This document shows positions 4,880 to 6,403 of a DNA stretch of 6,403 bases, piece by piece. Both the position numbers and the translations under genes were made by a program. Where the stretch lies: assembly GCA_948511255.1 (NCBI GenBank), contig CAOQNC010000037.1:1-6403 (forward strand). The letters run 5' to 3'. Within the stretch, counting starts at the first letter, position 1; each line of letters begins with the position of its first letter. This stretch comes from an uncultured Candidatus Saccharibacteria bacterium. GTDB lineage: Bacteria; Patescibacteriota; Saccharimonadia; Saccharimonadales; Saccharimonadaceae. The notes beneath the pieces are model-generated. The model ran no database searches. It was not told the origin of the DNA and saw only the letters and a list, made by a program, of their open reading frames with translations.

Positions 4880-5761
4880 TTAATATCGCTCCCAGTTTGC
4901 CGGCACCATCCAGACGCCACGCTCGCGGAAAGCCGGAATAGACTGACGACGAGCGGCGTTTAACAAAGCGTTCATATCTTGGTCATGGCGACGCGCCCAT
5001 TCGGAAAGCTTGATAACTTCCCCACCCTCGGCGTAGGCGAGACGCTTGTGGAGGGATTCGCAGAGGAGCTTCGCGAAGAGCTCGGTGAAACCATCATATC
5101 GGCGAGTGCGCTGATACTCCTCGAAGAGAGGATAGTAATCTTTCTCGCGGTTTTTGGCGAAAATCGTGATTGGCGGATAGCCAAGCTGACGAAGCTGGAG
5201 GTTCGTCAGGATGCGACCGGTGCGGCCATTGCCGTCGTTGAAAGGGTGGATGTATTCAAAGCGGGCGTGGAATTGGGCGATTTTGTCAAGGAAATAGGCT
5301 TCGGAAGTGTTGTAGCTATGGAGAACATCATCAACCATGACTGGGATATGCTCCGGAGCGGGGGCGATATGCCAGCCGACGCGGACGTGCTCGCCCACGT
5401 CCCGGAAACGGCCAGCAATGTAATTATTTATGCCGGAGATGAGCATCTGATGAAGCTCGAGGATGTGCGGTTCAGTCAGGGTATAAGCGGGATGTTGCTC
5501 TAGGAAGGCGAGAACGTTGGCGAGATTCTTCGCCTCATAGACTTCGCGGACATTTGCGCCGTTCGGAGTCTTGTTGCGAAAGATAATTGCCTCAGTCTCG
5601 GCGAGACTAAGAGTGGAGTTCTCGATAGCATTCGAGTTATAGACCATTTCGGGAATCTCGCGCTCGGTCAGAAGGTCAAGCAAAGAGCGACGGTCCGACG
5701 GGATAGCGTCGTAATCAGCCTTCAGCTGCGCAATGCGGTTCTTGGTCGTGGCGTTGATCAT
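4880..5761 (-). CDS. Fic family protein (class II, N-terminal self-inhibition motif)
   Basis: 293 residues. Fic domain proteins usually transfer AMP from ATP to hydroxyl side chains of target proteins, and some remove it. The complete active-site motif HPFNDGNGRTGR lies at 172-183 (catalytic H172, D176, N178, R180, R183). The inhibitory motif (S/T)xxxE(G/N) is present as S43-N-A-I-E47-N48, making this a class II enzyme that should be autoinhibited by E47. The flap before the active site is around GWHIAPAPEHIPVMVD (129-144). The C-terminal 45 residues (KLSEWARRHD... QSIPAFRERGVWMVP) resemble a small winged-helix or excisionase-like module, which is common at the ends of long Fic proteins. No separate antitoxin gene is adjacent, as expected when inhibition is internal. 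The target is unknown. It starts 6 nt after its -10, leaderless. Confidence 0.93.
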   Translation of the reverse strand: MINATTKNRIAQLKADYDAIPSDRRSLLDLLTEREIPEMVYNSNAIENSTLSLAETEAIIFRNKTPNGANVREVYEAKNLANVLAFLEQHPAYTLTEPHILELHQMLISGINNYIAGRFRDVGEHVRVGWHIAPAPEHIPVMVDDVLHSYNTSEAYFLDKIAQFHARFEYIHPFNDGNGRTGRILTNLQLRQLGYPPITIFAKNREKDYYPLFEEYQRTRRYDGFTELFAKLLCESLHKRLAYAEGGEVIKLSEWARRHDQDMNALLNAARRQSIPAFRERGVWMVPANWERY

Positions 5762-5767
5762 GGGCTC

Positions 5768-5796
5768 ATTGTAGCAAAAATGAAGCGTTTTGTCAA
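5768..5796 (-). promoter_or_regulatory. fic promoter, consensus and leaderless
   Basis: On the minus strand TTGACA (5796-5791), a 17-nt spacer, TACAAT (5773-5768) with extended TGC (5776-5774). The ATG at 5761 follows after exactly 6 nt (GAGCCC). The mRNA should start at about the A of the ATG, and no Shine-Dalgarno sequence exists. Confidence 0.88.
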
Positions 5797-5798
5797 GA

Positions 5799-5884
5799 GT
5801 TTGCGTGAATATTATGTGTTTTTGGGTTATATTAACGGAAAGTTTACGTGAATATTTCGTATTTTTGGGCTGGGTTAACGGAAG
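5799..5884. repeat. Two 43-bp imperfect tandem repeats upstream of fic
   Basis: Copy 1 (5799-5841) and copy 2 (5842-5884) are adjacent and agree at 34 of 43 positions by my hand alignment. Shared blocks include CGTGAATATT, TTTTTGGG and TTAACGGAA. The array begins 3 bp upstream of the fic -35. It could be a pair of regulator sites or the remains of a duplication. Confidence 0.75.
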
Positions 5885-5921
5885 GTCTTGAGGCGATGGC
5901 AGCGATAAGGTGGGGGGTTAT

Positions 5922-5986
5922 AGTAAGAAAAAGGGCGCCGCCTCTCGTATGTCGACTGGTGTTGTCGGTTTCGAGAGGAAGCGCCC
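5922..5986 (-). terminator. Rho-independent terminator of the membrane-protein gene
   Basis: Read on the minus strand, GGGCGC (5986-5981) pairs with GCGCCC (5938-5933), and CCTCTCG (5978-5972) with CGAGAGG (5947-5941), separated by a 2x2 internal loop. A U-tract (TTTTTCTT) follows. The loop is long (24 nt) and contains its own small CGAC/GTCG hairpin. It lies just after the stop at 6003 and insulates fic from the upstream gene. Confidence 0.88.
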
Positions 5987-6002
5987 GGGGCGGGGATTGA
6001 GA

Positions 6003-6403
6003 TTAGCGGTCTGGTTGCTCCGGCTGCTCGGGTTGTTTGAGGAAGCAGCCGATAAGGCTAAAGCCACAGGCTCCGATAAGCAGGACGAAAGGGTAGGCGA
6101 CGAACGCCATGATTGGAAGGAATGTGTTCCCCATATAGCTGAGGCGGATGCCGGCGAAGATTGCCAATATAGGGCTAATGACGTCAAGCGCCTTGAAAAG
6201 AAGTGTGACGCACCTGTGGGCCTGGTCGGGCACCGTGAGTTTGTTTGCTGCGATGATGAGGTCGAGGACGGGCTTAGCGAGGAGAAGAAGGGCGGCGATG
6301 ACCTCGAGGGCGAGGCTGACCCAGAAGAGAGCCTGAAGCTCGGGGCTGTCGCGGATGGTGTAGAAACCGAGGTAGGACGCCATAAAAATCATGGTGAGGG
6401 CAA
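6003..6403 (-). CDS. Unrecognised multi-pass membrane protein, 5' end uncertain
   Basis: At least 129 residues from the ATG at 6392. The frame stays open to the window edge and no Shine-Dalgarno sequence precedes that ATG, so the protein may begin outside the window. Hydrophobic segments lie at about 20-47 (ALFWVSLALEVIAALLLLA), 64-83 (LFKALDVISPILAIFAGIRL) and 91-118 (FLPIMAFVAYPFVLLIGACG and following). Residues 1-13 may be the end of another. The short polar tail PEQPEQPDR probably faces the cytoplasm or the outside as a flexible end. I do not recognise the family and assign no function. A strong terminator follows directly, so this is the last gene of its transcript. Confidence 0.65.
   Translation of the reverse strand, partial: ALTMIFMASYLGFYTIRDSPELQALFWVSLALEVIAALLLLAKPVLDLIIAANKLTVPDQAHRCVTLLFKALDVISPILAIFAGIRLSYMGNTFLPIMAFVAYPFVLLIGACGFSLIGCFLKQPEQPEQPDR

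Noticed and set aside
1..6403. CRISPR array, tRNA or rRNA genes, insertion sequence
   Set aside because: No regularly spaced repeats beyond the single 43-bp duplication, no cloverleaf or rRNA-like sequence, and no transposase or terminal inverted repeats were seen.

Overview
The window looks like a piece of a small-genome bacterial chromosome using the ordinary stop codons. TAA, TAG and TGA all close recognisable genes at sensible places, so this is not a TGA-to-Gly lineage. The gene set is a divergent acetate kinase, a C45-type Ntn hydrolase, a stand-alone Fic protein, VanZ and DinD. Promoters are very compact, and several genes appear to be leaderless. Together this is most reminiscent of Candidate Phyla Radiation bacteria such as Saccharibacteria. 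That placement is an inference from gene content and style; no rRNA or ribosomal marker is present.

Layout: 1-787 (minus) is a dinD-family gene whose 3' end lies off the left edge; it is clearly more AT-rich than the rest. 788-1026 is a divergent regulatory region. It holds the dinD promoter and a near-consensus plus-strand promoter, followed by a dyad at the start site and a ~140-nt leader with a 49-nt hairpin. 1027-1828/1887 (plus) is an orphan protein of unknown function. A run of ten C disrupts its 3' end, and the frame that stops just before the terminator needs a +1 shift. 1829-1977 holds that terminator and, on the other strand, a consensus promoter with no gene after it, possibly driving a small or antisense RNA. 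1974-5761 is a minus-strand block transcribed in the order fic, C45 hydrolase, ackA, vanZ. At least the first three have their own -10 elements. 5762-6002 contains the fic promoter, a 43-bp imperfect tandem repeat and a strong minus-strand terminator. 6003-6403 (minus) is the 3' part of an unrecognised membrane protein that may run off the right edge.

The most striking feature is promoter architecture. All six promoters I could place have an extended -10 (TGN followed by a TATAAT-like hexamer). For fic and the C45 hydrolase the ATG lies exactly 6 nt after the -10, and for dinD 9 nt after, with no Shine-Dalgarno sequence, which implies leaderless mRNAs. By contrast ackA and the orphan gene have good Shine-Dalgarno sequences, and the orphan gene alone has a long structured leader. 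No single pathway links the genes. AckA makes ATP from acetyl phosphate; the hydrolase and VanZ probably act on amide or envelope substrates; Fic modifies proteins; DinD belongs to DNA-damage biology.
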